A stretch of 64,000 bases of DNA from Luzula sylvatica (lineage: Eukaryota > Streptophyta > Magnoliopsida > Poales > Juncaceae). The translations under genes were made by a program, and so were the position numbers. Location: the NCBI GenBank assembly GCA_946800325.1, contig OX326960.1, forward strand, positions 19,610,393 through 19,674,392. Direction: 5' to 3'. Under the pieces are notes generated by a model, which saw nothing but the letters and a program-made list of their open reading frames with translations, had not been told where the DNA came from and ran no database searches. Of this stretch, positions 32,254 through 43,833 are shown one piece after another. Each line of letters starts with the position of its first letter. Position 1 is the first letter of the stretch.

Positions 32254-34176
32254 TGTAGAAAATTGCTCTTGTTTGATAGTTACTATTTTATACTACTAAA
32301 TTATTTTTCTCAAAAAAAAAAAAAAATACTACTAAATTATATTCTTGGTTCATCGGCATTAATTTATACAAAAAATTGTATTGGACCAGAGGGGAACCTG
32401 AGTTTATTCGTAAAAAGACAAGTCTTTTTCCTTGTGCCAAAAAATATAGATTTGTTTACGGTACTAAGTATAATTATAACATGTAAAATCAATTTTATTT
32501 GGGTATTAAATCGCAAAATAAATTAAGGTAAAACTGCACGAACATCATTTAATTTACGGCACTAAGTATCGTTGGAAGAATTGCCCCCTGCTCGAACCCT
32601 AATAATTATTTGAGAAGGTTTACAATTTTATATTTTTTTCTTTCACCTTTTTAGAATGAAATTTGGACGACACGAAAAATAAACTATGTGTGACTTGTTC
32701 ATTCATTTTGTATGAATATTTTAGTTGATCGTCATTGATCTTGTGTTATATAACTCTACTCGATGGGTGCGAAAACACAAAAACAAAAATAATAATTTTT
32801 ATTGTTGTTTTTTGTTGGTATGCATGTGTAATTTTATAGGATTAGTGAGTGAATACATGTTATTTGAAGTATTGGAGGAGATTGAAAATGAAACCTCACG
32901 TTCAATTTTCTCTCTCCGTTAAGCTCAACCAAGCTTGGATTTCTCTGCAAATCACAGGCAGAGATCGACTAATCTCGTTCTCTTTCTCATAAAATATGTG
33001 AATGGTCTTCGTTCACCGTAGATATCGACGAATCACCGGCGGAACCCCTAAATCGACAAATTGTCGGTAAAACCGAAGTCCATTTTTCAGTTCTTCGGTT
33101 CTTCCTTTTTTTGCTATTAGATTCTCAAATATGTGAAGCATTTTTATCTAAATCCGGTTTTTTGCAAAGAAGACCCTAAAAATCTCAGATTTTACAATAC
33201 CTTCAAATTCATCTAGTTTTCTAAATTCACTTTTACAGACATTTTTTTTTTCTTTTCATATCCAAAACACCATAAGCTGGTACATTTGCATCAATATTTC
33301 TTAAATTTTACAAAAACTTTTTTTTTTCATCTTTATTTTTGTTTAGGTTGGATGATTTTTTTAATGATCAATATTTGAGGGTATTTCCGGAATCAACACA
33401 AAAAGTTTATGTGCACTAAATACTATGAACTCGCACTAAAATTAGTATATTGGTGTGGAAAATAGTATATTAGCATTGTAAATGATGCACGGATAATAAA
33501 AGTAGTATATTAATGATTAATGATAAAAGTGAATGATGTATGAACCCTAAAAATAATATATTAACGATGAAAATAATGCACATTTATAAGAAATAATATA
33601 TTGACAATGTCATGATATATTGTTTCATAATAAGTGTTTTTCTTTTATTTTAATTGATCACGTGTCAAGATAATAATTAGCAACATAATTATATTATGTC
33701 CTCCCACACGTTGTGATAAAAACTAAAAAGTCTTGATGAAGTAAGCACGTAAATAGTTAATTGGATGCTCCAAAATTCGATTTTGTATATAAATTCGAGT
33801 TTTCATCTTCCAATGACAATATATATTATTTCAGGGTTAATAATATTAATTTTAGTGACAATATTATTTTTAAAAAGTTTTTATGGAAATTAGTATCTGT
33901 GCAATATTGTCAAATCTATTCTCTCGACATGAATATATTAATTTAGGGTTAATATTAATAATAATAATTTTAGTGACAATATTATTTTTAATTTTAATAT
34001 ATTATTTTCATTGACAATATATTATTAGCAGTAATAAACTATTTTGAATATTAATGTATTATTTTTCATCAACATTAAATATTAAACAAAATAGAGACAA
34101 AAAATTGTATGTACAGAGAGAAAAAGAGAATGGATTGAATGGTGTACGAGGAGTGCTGCGATTTTAAGTTATATAA
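32254..34176. other. Intergenic stretch without recognised gene
   Basis: AT-rich. A leader-like segment at 32890-33120 has coding-like composition but no recognised product. Phrases such as GACAATATATTATTT recur between 33830 and 34030. Confidence 0.35.
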
Positions 34177-34177
34177 A

Positions 34178-34215
34178 CTAGAAATATTGCCCGCGCTTCG
34201 CAGCGGGTTATATAA
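34178..34215 (-). mobile_element. Helitron 3' terminus
   Basis: On the minus strand a GC-rich hairpin (CCCGCTGCGAAGCGCGGG, 34190-34207) lies about 8 bases before CTAG, which is followed by T. Helitrons end in CTRR with a short hairpin just upstream and insert at AT dinucleotides. The element body would extend to higher coordinates; its 5' TC end was not found. Confidence 0.6.
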
Positions 34216-34902
34216 TATAATGATCCACTATGCTTTAATATATCTTTTTTCCTTTATATATTTCTTTCTTTAATAATTTTTTTCTCAATAATCAAAACAA
34301 GCAACATTACCAAATGAAATAATTATAAGACAAAAGTTGAGAAGAAATATTAAAGACATATTTAATTTTCTTTTTTTTATTACATATTTCATTTTCTTTT
34401 AACTAAGGAAGGTGTCACTAAGTATTAATTATTGTGTTTACAAACAAAAACAGATAAAAGATACTAACACAAGAATAGTTTTTTTTTTTTTATGGAAGCG
34501 ACATATTACAAGGAATATTGTATACAAAACAATATGAGAAATTCTACTTTGCCTCCAGATTTCAACACAACATCCTCATTTTCTTAATTAACCCACTTAA
34601 TTAACATCTCAATTAACAAAAAATATTGAATTAATAATTTTTAAATATTAATTATCATTTATTAATTTAGATAGATGTTAATTATTACGTTAAATTAATT
34701 AAATTAAATATGCGCAAAGTTGGAAAATATCAATCAATGTACTTACAAACCATACTATTTTTATTTTTTTTACATTTGACTTTAACTCAGTGCCATACTT
34801 TCAAAACCATGCCGAAGCTGCAGACAAGAATAAAATAAAGCAACTCATGTTGATTGAGTTAAGTGATGGATTAGCGAAATATTTAGACCAAATTGCCCTC
34901 GT
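34216..34902. other. AT-rich stretch with one MITE-type end
   Basis: At 34552-34620 sequence resembling an end of the MITE at 11917-12152 occurs (CCAGATTTCAACACAACATC, AATTAACCCACTTAATTAAC). The partner end was not identified. Confidence 0.4.
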
Positions 34903-35367
34903 TAATAATAATAATAATAGTATTATTATTATAACAATAATTATTATTATGAAAAAAATAATAATGATAATAATAATTATTATTATTATAATATAAAAAT
35001 AAGAATAATAATTACTATTATTATAATAATAATAATAATTGTTATTATTATAATAATAATAATTACTATTATTATAATTATAATAATAATAATAATAATA
35101 TTACTATAATTAATATTATTATAATAATACTTAATATTATTTTAATTATTATAATAATTATAATAATAATAATAATTATAATAATTATAATAATAATTAT
35201 AATAATAATAATATTACTATAATTAATATTATTATTATAATACATAATATTATTTTAATAATAATTATTATAATAATTATAATAATAATTATTATTATAA
35301 TAATAATAATAATTATTATTATTATTATTAATATTATTATAATAAAAATAAGAATAATAATTATTAT

Positions 35368-35400
<33 letters not shown>

Positions 35401-35412
35401 AATATTAATAAA

Positions 35413-35443
<31 letters not shown>

Positions 35444-35553
35444 TCGAAAATAAGAATAATAATCATGATTATTATTATTATAATAATTAATTATAATAAT
35501 AATATTAATATTATTATTAATATGATTTGATGTTATTAATATTATTAATATAC
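34903..35553. repeat. About 650-bp AAT/ATT repeat tract
   Basis: Consists almost wholly of AAT and ATT trinucleotides that switch strand sense many times, so adjacent blocks are complementary and can pair. The isoleucine-rich 'protein' it encodes is an artefact of composition. Confidence 0.9.
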
Positions 35554-35694
35554 TAGGGGTATTTTGGTCATTATCAATATCTATTCTCTTAAACTTATTT
35601 TCTTATTCCATTAGTTTTGCCGAACGACTTTGGAATAAAATGGTTTAAATTCTATTCCTCTATTCCTCTATTCCACCCCTTGCCGAACGGGCCC
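35554..35694. mobile_element. Right terminus of a non-autonomous DNA transposon
   Basis: The reverse complement begins GGGCCCGTTCGGCAAGGGG, followed by repeated GGAATAGA, a PIF/Harbinger-like terminus. A related left-type end is at 27374, but no left end was found near the AAT tract, where only GACCAAATTGCCCTC (about 34886) mirrors the inner sequence. Confidence 0.45.
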
Positions 35695-36252
35695 TATATG
35701 TTTCCCCAACCATAAATTTGTTCCAAAAAAAATATAATCACAAGCTTATTTATGAAACATGAGAGGAAAAAATAAGTCTTTCGAGTATTTCAAAAAATTT
35801 GTTGGATTGTATAAATATGAGAAAATACAAAGAATTTCCATAAAGTTCAAAAGAAAACAATAATGATAAGAAATTTAGTATTATCATACCAGCTACATGT
35901 AGAAGCTAGGGATCCCGATGCACACACCAATAAATTACATCATATTTTTGTGAGGCAGTTTTCTACATATAGAAATATAAAATACTTTATAATTAGAGAA
36001 TAATTAGCATTGATTCAAATGATACAAAAGGAGAATCATGTCATGAGAATTTCAAAACATTGGAAATGATTTATATTACCTTCGCCCATGTACCTAACGG
36101 AGAACTGACTCAACTATGGGTAGTGTAGTCCGACAAATCTAGAAAATTAGTTAATGTCCATGCAAATTTCGTAATATCTCATGAAAAATACTTACCTTGG
36201 CAAGCAGGAAGAAGAGAAAGAGGCTTACAATGAAAAAAAAAGAGAGTGATGA
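35695..36252. other. Intergenic stretch without recognised gene
   Basis: AT-rich; no coding or repeat signal recognised. Confidence 0.35.
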
Positions 36253-36489
36253 TGTACATCCCCCTTATACTCCCCCCCAACTCTTGATGTGGTCATCATA
36301 AGAATTAACACCATCAACTTTAACATCTTAATTATGGTTTAACATCTTAATTTATGATTTAACATCTTAGTTATGATGTTAAATCATAAATTAAGATGTT
36401 AAACCATAATTAAGATGTTAAGTTTTGATGGTGTTAATTCTTATGATGACCACATCAAGAGTTTGGGGGGAGTATAAGGGGGAGGTACA
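36253..36489. repeat. Near-perfect 237-bp hairpin MITE
   Basis: The left arm (CCCCCTTATACTCCCCCC, CTCTTGATGTGGTCATCA, then AACATCTTAATTATGG) is repeated as an almost exact reverse complement, leaving a loop of about 10 bases near 36370. Ends resemble the MITE at 10485-11151. The transcribed form would be a stem of about 110 bp. Confidence 0.85.
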
Positions 36490-36732
36490 ACATTTTCCAA
36501 AAAAAAATAGCATGGCATAAGTAGATGTTGGCAAAAGAAAAAGTTACTTTACAAATACATGAGATGATGTTTGGAATCAACCGTACCATGGCATTAGGTG
36601 AGACTATCCTGTAGAAGGTGGAGAGAGGAACACAGTTGTGTGTATTGCGACCTCATAGTTCATGTACACATGAAATGAAAGCTTATTAATATTAATAATT
36701 ACATCATTACTAAGAGAAGAACAAATTACTGT

Positions 36733-37115
36733 AATAGACAAGGATATAATGGTGGAAGATGATGACTGCTAATCCATCCCACAACGAGTAACTCGGCAAT
36801 GGCACATACCGGACATATGTGAAATATGAAATAATATTAACGAATAACTAACCGAAATAATATTTATGTTGACTGCTAATCCATCCCTATGTAAATAATA
36901 GACAAGGATATAATGGTGGAAGATGATGACTGCTAATCCATCCCACAACGAGTAACTCGGCAATGGCACATACCGGACATATGTGAAATATGAAATAATA
37001 TTAACGAATAACTAACCGAAATAATATTTATGTTGACTACTAATCCATCCCTATGTAAATAATAGACAAGGATATAATGGTGGAAGATGATGACTGCTAA
37101 TCCATCCCTATGTAA
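36733..37115. repeat. 164-bp tandem repeat, about 2.3 copies
   Basis: AATAGACAAGGATATAATGG begins at 36733, 36897 and 37061. The first two units are almost identical, and the third is cut short after CTAATCCATCC. Confidence 0.85.
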
Positions 37116-37239
37116 ATATGAAATAATATTTATGTTGGTAAAATCGAAAAAAACATCAATTAACGAATAGGGAGTAGAATCGAAAAAGCAAAAATTAGTG
37201 ATAATCTTAACGAATAGCTAACCGAAATCTAATAAAAAT

Positions 37240-37540
37240 GGTATCCATGAAATTTTACTAGTTTTGTAGGGGTATTCATGATATTTCATGTTTTGCAAGG
37301 GTATACGTAAAATTATGGGATTTTGTAAGGGTACATATGAAATTTCATGAATACCCCTACAAAACTAACAAAATCGAAAAAACATCAATTAACGGTAATC
37401 TTAAAGAATAGTTATCGAAATCTAACAAAAAGGACATATGTGAAATTTTATTAGTTTTGTAGGGATATTAGTGATATTTCACGTTTTATGAGGATATACG
37501 TGAAATTGTGGAATTTTGTAAGGGTACATATGAAATTCGG
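37240..37540. repeat. Dispersed repeat block, copy 3 (two tandem sub-blocks)
   Basis: Two related stretches contain TTTTGTAGGG, GGTATACGTAAAATTATGG, TTTTGTAAGGGTACATATGA. They match the blocks at 6337 and 13550. Confidence 0.6.
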
Positions 37541-38462
37541 CCTAAGTACTTTTTCTTTTCATTCTTTATTTAATACGGATGATATTAAATTGTGAAAAGA
37601 GGATACTTAAAGAGAGAAAGTTAATCCATCAATTGCAAATTTGGTCTAGACTAGGAAATATCATGAAAAATATGTGATTGCACTGCTCATTCAATTGACC
37701 CGCCGTTGAATAGACGAGGACAATGATTTTACTCCAATAATTTGACTCCAAATTCCAATATATCAGTTTGAATTGAGGAGCTTCTATCATCATACCCAAC
37801 AATTTTTATATTTTAGTTAAACAAGTATTGTCTCATAAGTAGTTTGTCTGGATAAATATATTAATAAAACCAAAATAGAAGGACATATAATTAATATATC
37901 AGTTTGTCATGATAAATATTCTTTAATTGTAGTTAATATAAAAAAAATCTTCGTAACATATTTATTATTTTAAAAATCCCAGAAAATTTAAAAATAATTT
38001 TAGTTAACATAATAAACCACATACATTACTGGAACATTTAATTTATACAATCAATAATTAATAATAAATTAATCTACTATTATTTTAATTTTGGTATTAA
38101 TTTGATATAATAATAATTATATGTTGGAATATAAAATTAACATATAAACACTATGAAAATTATGTATTACTCAAACATATACTTAAATTCCTTCACATAA
38201 TAGTTAATAATAAATTCAATATATCCTTATCATTTGAGGTAATATTAAAAATTAAAAATAAAAATACATTGCAAATATCAACAAATATTGTTTGCCAAGA
38301 TATCTTCAAGCAGATTAATTGTATGTCGGTATATTTTATGTAGCGATAGCTTTTCAAGAAATAAAAACAAAAAATATACAAACAATACCTTAGTGTTAGA
38401 TTTTCAAGAAATAAAAATAAAAATGATATGAATATGAATAGTATTAATAGTATCTGTTCAGA
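37541..38462. other. AT-rich intergenic stretch
   Basis: No gene recognised. TTTTCAAGAAATAAAAA occurs twice near 38350-38410. Confidence 0.35.
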
Positions 38463-38624
38463 AATGATACAAACCACACCTTTTTCCCAATAATTGACCA
38501 TGAATTGCCACGTGGCAGCCAGCTATTGGCTGCAGCTTTCCACCACTTTAGCTGCAGCCAATAACTGACTGCCACGTGACAATTCGTGGTCAATTCGTGG
38601 GAAAAAGATGTGGTATGTATCATT
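38463..38624. repeat. 162-bp hairpin MITE
   Basis: The left arm (AATGATACAAACCACACC, TTGCCACGTGGCAG, TATTGGCTGCAGC) is mirrored by the right arm (reverse complement AATGATACATACCACATC, TTGTCACGTGGCAG, TATTGGCTGCAGC) around a loop of about 10-15 bases. Each arm contains a CACGTG palindrome. It lies about 430 bases upstream of the RNase H gene start. Confidence 0.85.
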
Positions 38625-39053
38625 ACTCTTTTTATAATTGGGCTTCGTATTTTGAGAGAAGGTTGAAATATCTTAGATCATTAGAGTTCATTTTCATTTA
38701 TCTCTCATGTGTATTGAACTAAACATTTTAATGGTATTAGTATATTAGTATATTTGGACCTAAATATCGTTAGATTTTTTATATTTACTTTTATTAAATT
38801 CCTCCTGAACTTGTTGCTGTCTTAAAAGAATCCCACAAATATTTTTTACATATGCTATTTATTTAGTATTTAAACACCAACATAAAGGGGCCCTGTTCAA
38901 CCTTTTCTCGAAGTGTTGCATTTCTGTCAAAACCAGTTTCCCGCTTCTCTCAAAACCCTAACGTACGAAGAAGGGGATTAAATTCGAATTCGTAGGTTAA
39001 AACCCAAATAGTTTCAATTATTCTTCTTCTTTTCGTACTGTTCAGGGGATTAA
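38625..39053 (+). promoter_or_regulatory. Promoter side and leader of the RNase H gene
   Basis: AT-rich until about 38880, then a leader-like stretch before the ATG at 39054. No TATA box could be assigned with confidence. Confidence 0.35.
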
Positions 39054-40693
39054 ATGGAAGAAGGGGGAGAATATTACGTGGTAAGGAAAGGTAATACAAT
39101 CGCCATTTACGACAATCTGAGCGATTGTCAAGCACAAGTTTGTTCTTCAGTAAGTACTATCACTCAAACACTCCCTTTTTTGCGATCTTTTGACTGTAAT
39201 GGTTTATTTTTATTATTTAGGTTTTCGGTCCTGCGGTTAGTGTTTATAAAGGGTTTTCATGGTCTAAAGGAACTGAAGAACTCTTAATTTCGCGTGGATT
39301 CAAAAAACCTTTGTTCACCATTGACGCTTCAGAGATGAATGATGATATGTTCGGTTCTCTTGTACCCTGTTCTCATCAAGTAACACTCAATCAAAACCCT
39401 AATTTTATAAATTGATGAATTGTTGGTTTATATATTAAGTTCATAACTAATTCATGTGTGTAAAATTCTTTTTAATAGGATGTGAGTGGTTCAAGTGTGA
39501 CTCGTAATACTGATCTGAAGAACAAAGGGCGTGATCGCGATTTAACAGAAATATTCGGGGCAAAAGCAAATCTTCAGAACATTGTATGTATTTATTTTTC
39601 TATTTATTGTAATTTTTATGTCTTAGTTACTAATTTGTACTTTTGTATATTCCTGGCTTGATTAAGCAAAACAAGAAGCATTGCATGTTGGAAAATTACC
39701 CAAATGACCAACCAAAATTTCCAAACCAGGTATATAATTTATTACTTTACATTTAATTAATTACATTTCTTAATGTCTCTTATATATAATAATGATATTA
39801 TTTGGTTATTTTCAGGTCTCTAGTTCGCGGAACCCAAATCAATCTCTCGAGGCACCACGTGCAACGACTGCAAACAATGTAAACATTACACGATAATTAA
39901 TCTTATAATCGCAACCTAATTAAATATCGTGATAAATATATTTTTTGCTCTCTTATTTTTAAGGATTTATTATGTATTCTTGAATTTGACGGTGCGTCAA
40001 AAGGAAATCCTGGAAAAGCCGGTGCAGGGGCTCTCCTCCGTACCGAATGTGGAAAACCGGTACACAACTTTTACAATTCTCATTATACCCCCTAAATTTT
40101 CTGAATATTTAACATTTTTGTTTTATTTTTCAAAGATATGTAAAATTAGAGAGGGATTAGGACTCGTGACAAATAACATTGCGGAATACAAAGCGGTTAT
40201 TTTGGGTTTAAAATATGCACTTCATAAAGGATTCAAGAGAATCGAAGTGAGAGGCGATTCAAATCTCGTTGTCATGCAGGTTCATGATTTTACTTAATTT
40301 TGTTTTTATTATTATTTTTTTGATGATCTTTTTGGGGGGTAAAAAAAGGTACAAGGACTTTGGCAAGTGAAGCACGCAAATATGATTCCGCTTCACAAGC
40401 AAGTTTGCGAGCTCAAATCTAAATTTCAATATTTCAAAATCCAACATGTTCGAAGGGTAAATTTGAAATATTCTTTCCTTATTTTTCATAGTTATAAAAT
40501 GTATATTATTTTGTTGTTAATGATTTATTTATTTCTGGTAGGAGTTCAATTCTGATGCGGATCACCAGGCAAACTTGGGAGCAGCACTTGGAGGTAATAT
40601 TAATAACAACAAAAATGATAATGATAATATGATTTATGATAATCATTGTTTATTGTAGAGGGGCAAATTACCAAGGATGAATATGATTTCTGA
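39054..40693 (+). CDS. RNase H1-type ribonuclease with viroplasmin-like N-terminal domain
   Basis: Degrades the RNA strand of RNA:DNA hybrids. Exons: 39054-39149, 39221-39379, 39479-39583, 39667-39729, 39816-39878, 39964-40059, 40136-40279, 40349-40456, 40542-40593, 40659-40693; 921 nt, 306 aa, phases consistent. Residues 7-45 form the hybrid-binding, viroplasmin-like domain shared by RNase H1 and caulimovirus P6-type proteins (YYVVRKGNTIAIYDNLSDCQ, then VYKGFSW). A variable linker runs to about residue 150. The RNase H fold follows with the catalytic acids in ILEFDGASKGNPGKAG (Asp), TNNIAEYKAVILGL (Glu), EVRGDSNLVV (Asp) and FNSDADHQANLG (Asp). This is a host gene, not a viral insertion. No clear targeting peptide precedes the first domain. 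Some plant homologues carry one, so an upstream exon cannot be excluded. Confidence 0.88.
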
Positions 40694-41811
40694 AGTTCTA
40701 GCATTATTAAATATTCACGATGTAATAGCTTTAGTTAATATGATTATCCCCTTGCATGTATTCGATTTTGATTCAAAGCAAGCCAATTTTGTATTATTTA
40801 GCAAACTTGCATAAGAAATGGGGAATATATGCATCCTTGATTATTCGTACCAATTGTTGTCATGATTAATCAGAAAAGTGGAAATTTATATCTGATGGTT
40901 TTTTTTGTATATATTACTCTTGTTGCCTTGTCATCATGCAGCTCTGAATGAAAGGGTTATAATGTGTCATCTTGTGACATTTGCGAATATTTGCACATTT
41001 TTGAATCTGTGATCGAATCGGAAAGTATTTGCAAATATTTGCACATCTGTAATATTTATTTCTCTCCTACACATCTTCTCTATATAATCCTGATTTCTCA
41101 GAAATTCTATATAATCAATTTGATTTTTCTCCAAACCAAAATAATCATACTAAATTATATCAAACTAAAATGAGCCTCAAAACAAAATAATCATGTTAAA
41201 TTTGCCTCAAACTGTGATACTAAGTTCATCAAATATCAAAACAACAACATATCAAAATCACAACATAACATAATAATTTTAAAATTGAAATTACATAAAT
41301 TCCAAAACTTAAATATTTTCCTCCATTATTATTGGGCGATTCAGTCATATTCTCCTCGTCGCAATCTTCAGTGGTAATACTCTGACCTTTGCCAATCACC
41401 AAATTAGCCTCAAAATTCATGACTTTTACTGCAATCGAGAATTATTTCACTGATGAGAAGGTAACAAAAGGAGAAAGAATGTAGGCTATAGGCAGGCACC
41501 AAGAAATCTCGTGGCAAAAAGAGAAAGGAATAAATCCATTGAGCGAGTACCTTAACTCCTGGCCAAGAGCCAGGCGCAAAAAGAGAAATTCCCTCTTTTT
41601 TATATATGGTCGACCAAGTAGACAATTTTGATTAGATTTGGTGTTTCTTTAATTCTAAATATTTATCTAATTATCACAAAATGTGACAAAATTGGACATA
41701 TGTGATTTTAAGTGCAATTTACATATTTACTCTTTAAAAAATATATATCACATTTATAAGTATCGTTCTTATTTTATTCTTTCATAATTATCAGAAACAT
41801 CCAAATAATTA
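40694..41811. other. 3' UTR and intergenic stretch
   Basis: No gene recognised; small open frames at 41229-41640 on the minus strand have no recognisable product. The short repeat ATATTTGCACAT occurs twice near 40990-41045. Confidence 0.35.
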
Positions 41812-42275
41812 GCTTAACCGGTACAATTTTTCAGTTTTTTTTGTTTGATTCGGTTGAAAAATGTTACTGTGCAGTTTGGTTCGGTTTTGAAGTTTTAAAA
41901 ACTGATTAAATCGAACAGACCGAACCGACCGAATAACAACTCATTATATTTATAATATAAAAAATTAAAATCATAATCTTATAAAATAATACAAATATAT
42001 TTTATAATTTTTCTTATACTTTTTTAGATTAGTAAAATATTAATTTTCTTATTAATTTGCTTTCATTTTAAAATTATGATGTTTTTTATCGGGTTCAACA
42101 GAATAAATAACAATTGAGTTTATTTTATTCCACCTAATAAATTGAATAACGGTTCAGTTTATTCGGTTCGGTTCGATTTTTAATCGGTTAAAAAAATAAA
42201 TGGTTTGATTTGAATTTACTCTGACTCGATTTAAATCGGTTTAGTTTTATTTGATTCGGTTCGATAGTGAAAATA
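41812..42275. mobile_element. Probable hAT-type remnant with CGGTT-rich ends
   Basis: Two clusters of GGTTCGGTT and its complement (about 41850-41935 and 42125-42275) flank an AT-rich middle, the layout of the two clear hAT elements in this window. Exact ends and a target duplication could not be fixed. Confidence 0.4.
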
Positions 42276-43360
42276 AATTTGACACAAATTCTTACTGCTG
42301 ACTGGACAGTTAATTGATGAAAATTACACTAGCGAGCAAAAACAAGAGTTCAGAAGATAGTAGCGACCAAATTAAAGTTGAGGGGAGAGGAGTTGAAGAG
42401 TTTAGGAAGACAAAAATGTGTATTTTCAAAAAATATAAAGAAAAAGAAATAATAAATAAGGGTTTTGATCTAATGGGGAGTATGACGTGATATTTTATGT
42501 TTTGAATACTTCTTTATCAATTCTTTATACTGAAAGTGTCCATTAAAGTGGTCATCATTTGAGTTATGTTATACGGAACCATTTGCAGGGAAGGTGGATC
42601 ACTTTGATCAAGTTTACTGAGCCCACATAATAATCCGATTTGATCTAAATAAGTCGGTTGTAAGGCCCCATGATTTTGGGCTTCTAGGCTTTATTTTTTC
42701 TTTTGAATTATTTGATATATATTTCCTTTTTAGAGAGGGCTTTCTTATTTTTATTGCAAGCAAGATTAATTTTGGGTGCGCCCGTGGAATTTTTTATGGG
42801 AACTTTTTGAAAAAAATTTATTTTTTATTTCTTATTTAAAAATTTAATCAAATTTTTAACGTTTTAATTTGATCAATTAAACCAATTATTTTTTTTAATT
42901 TCGTCAATCAAATTCCTTGTCTTTTTTGAGTTGGTTCAATTATGTTTTTCCATCAATTAATTGATGATTTGATTGTTAAATTATGACGTGAAAACATATG
43001 ACATAACATATCTTATGACGTGACAATAAATGTCATGTCATATTTGATAATATGACAATAAAAAAAATAAGAGACTTAATGAACCGATTAAAAATATTAA
43101 AAACTCAATAGATCCATTAAAAATATTAATGAATCAAATTAAAAACGTAAAGAACTTGATCGATCCATTTAAAAAGAAAAGGCACTTAACGAATCAAATT
43201 AAAATATTAAGAATTTCATTGAATTTTGAGGAAAAGTAAGGAACAAAAAAAAAATAGACTTGTTCCATAAAAATTAGTCAAAAAAAATTTGTTTTCTAGC
43301 TTTCAGTTTTTTCCGGATATTAACTAATGTAAGATTGAATACCCCTGATGTCTGATACAA
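42276..43360. other. AT-rich intergenic stretch
   Basis: Recurrent phrases such as AACGAATCAAATTAAAA (43100-43210) are present. No gene recognised. Confidence 0.35.
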
Positions 43361-43369
43361 TAAAAGGGT

Positions 43370-43500
43370 CCCACCCACGAATACGTCGATACGAGGATAC
43401 GGCGACGCATCGGATACGTCGATACGACAATTTAACATATGATTTATAATATGATACGGACGTGACGATACGAGTAAATTCGATTTTTGAAAGTATCCGC
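43370..43500. repeat. GATACG-rich fragment
   Basis: Several GATACG/ATACGTCG repeats resemble the subterminal region of hAT elements. Only one end is visible. Confidence 0.35.
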
Positions 43501-43548
43501 GCAACATAGGTGAAAACCGTACCTCGAGAGTTAGACGGGCCTTGAAGC

Positions 43549-43833
43549 TCACGCGCCGCGTGCTTTCCTTTTTCCTCTTTCGTTAGACTCTTTTTTCACT
43601 TCGTCTCCTCCTAAAATTTGTTCCGTTCCACTTTGCACTGATTCCTCCATGCAACAGCCCTTATTTCCATTGAGAGGAGCGGGAAAATCTTGCGGATAAA
43701 GCGGTCGAGAGTCAGATTTCTCTCGTGCAGGGTGGGTCGACCGGCCGATGATCTTTCCCAGCGATGCAGTTCTGATTTTATTTTCAGAGGCCGTCTGAGA
43801 TGCGTGAACACCAAATAGAAATGCGGCTATCAT
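43549..43833 (-). CDS. Unrecognised 94-codon open frame
   Basis: The segment is less AT-rich than its surroundings and stays open for 94 codons from an ATG at 43833 (MIAAFLFGVHASQ...). It contains no motif I know. A 20-base phrase (GTCTGAGATGCGTGAACA) recurs 90 bases upstream, at 43792 and 43888. It may be a gene fragment or chance. Confidence 0.2.
   Translation of the reverse strand: MIAAFLFGVHASQTASENKIRTASLGKIIGRSTHPAREKSDSRPLYPQDFPAPLNGNKGCCMEESVQSGTEQILGGDEVKKESNERGKRKARGA

Noticed and set aside
35197..35466. Isoleucine-rich 89-codon frame
   Set aside because: Pure product of the AAT/ATT repeat; no amino-acid complexity.
39054..39379. Integrated caulimovirus because of the viroplasmin-like domain
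   Set aside because: The domain is part of a spliced host RNase H gene with consistent exon phases; no other viral sequence is near it.
43549..43833. Assigning a function to the 94-codon frame
   Set aside because: No motif, no splice context and no recognised homologue; left as unknown.
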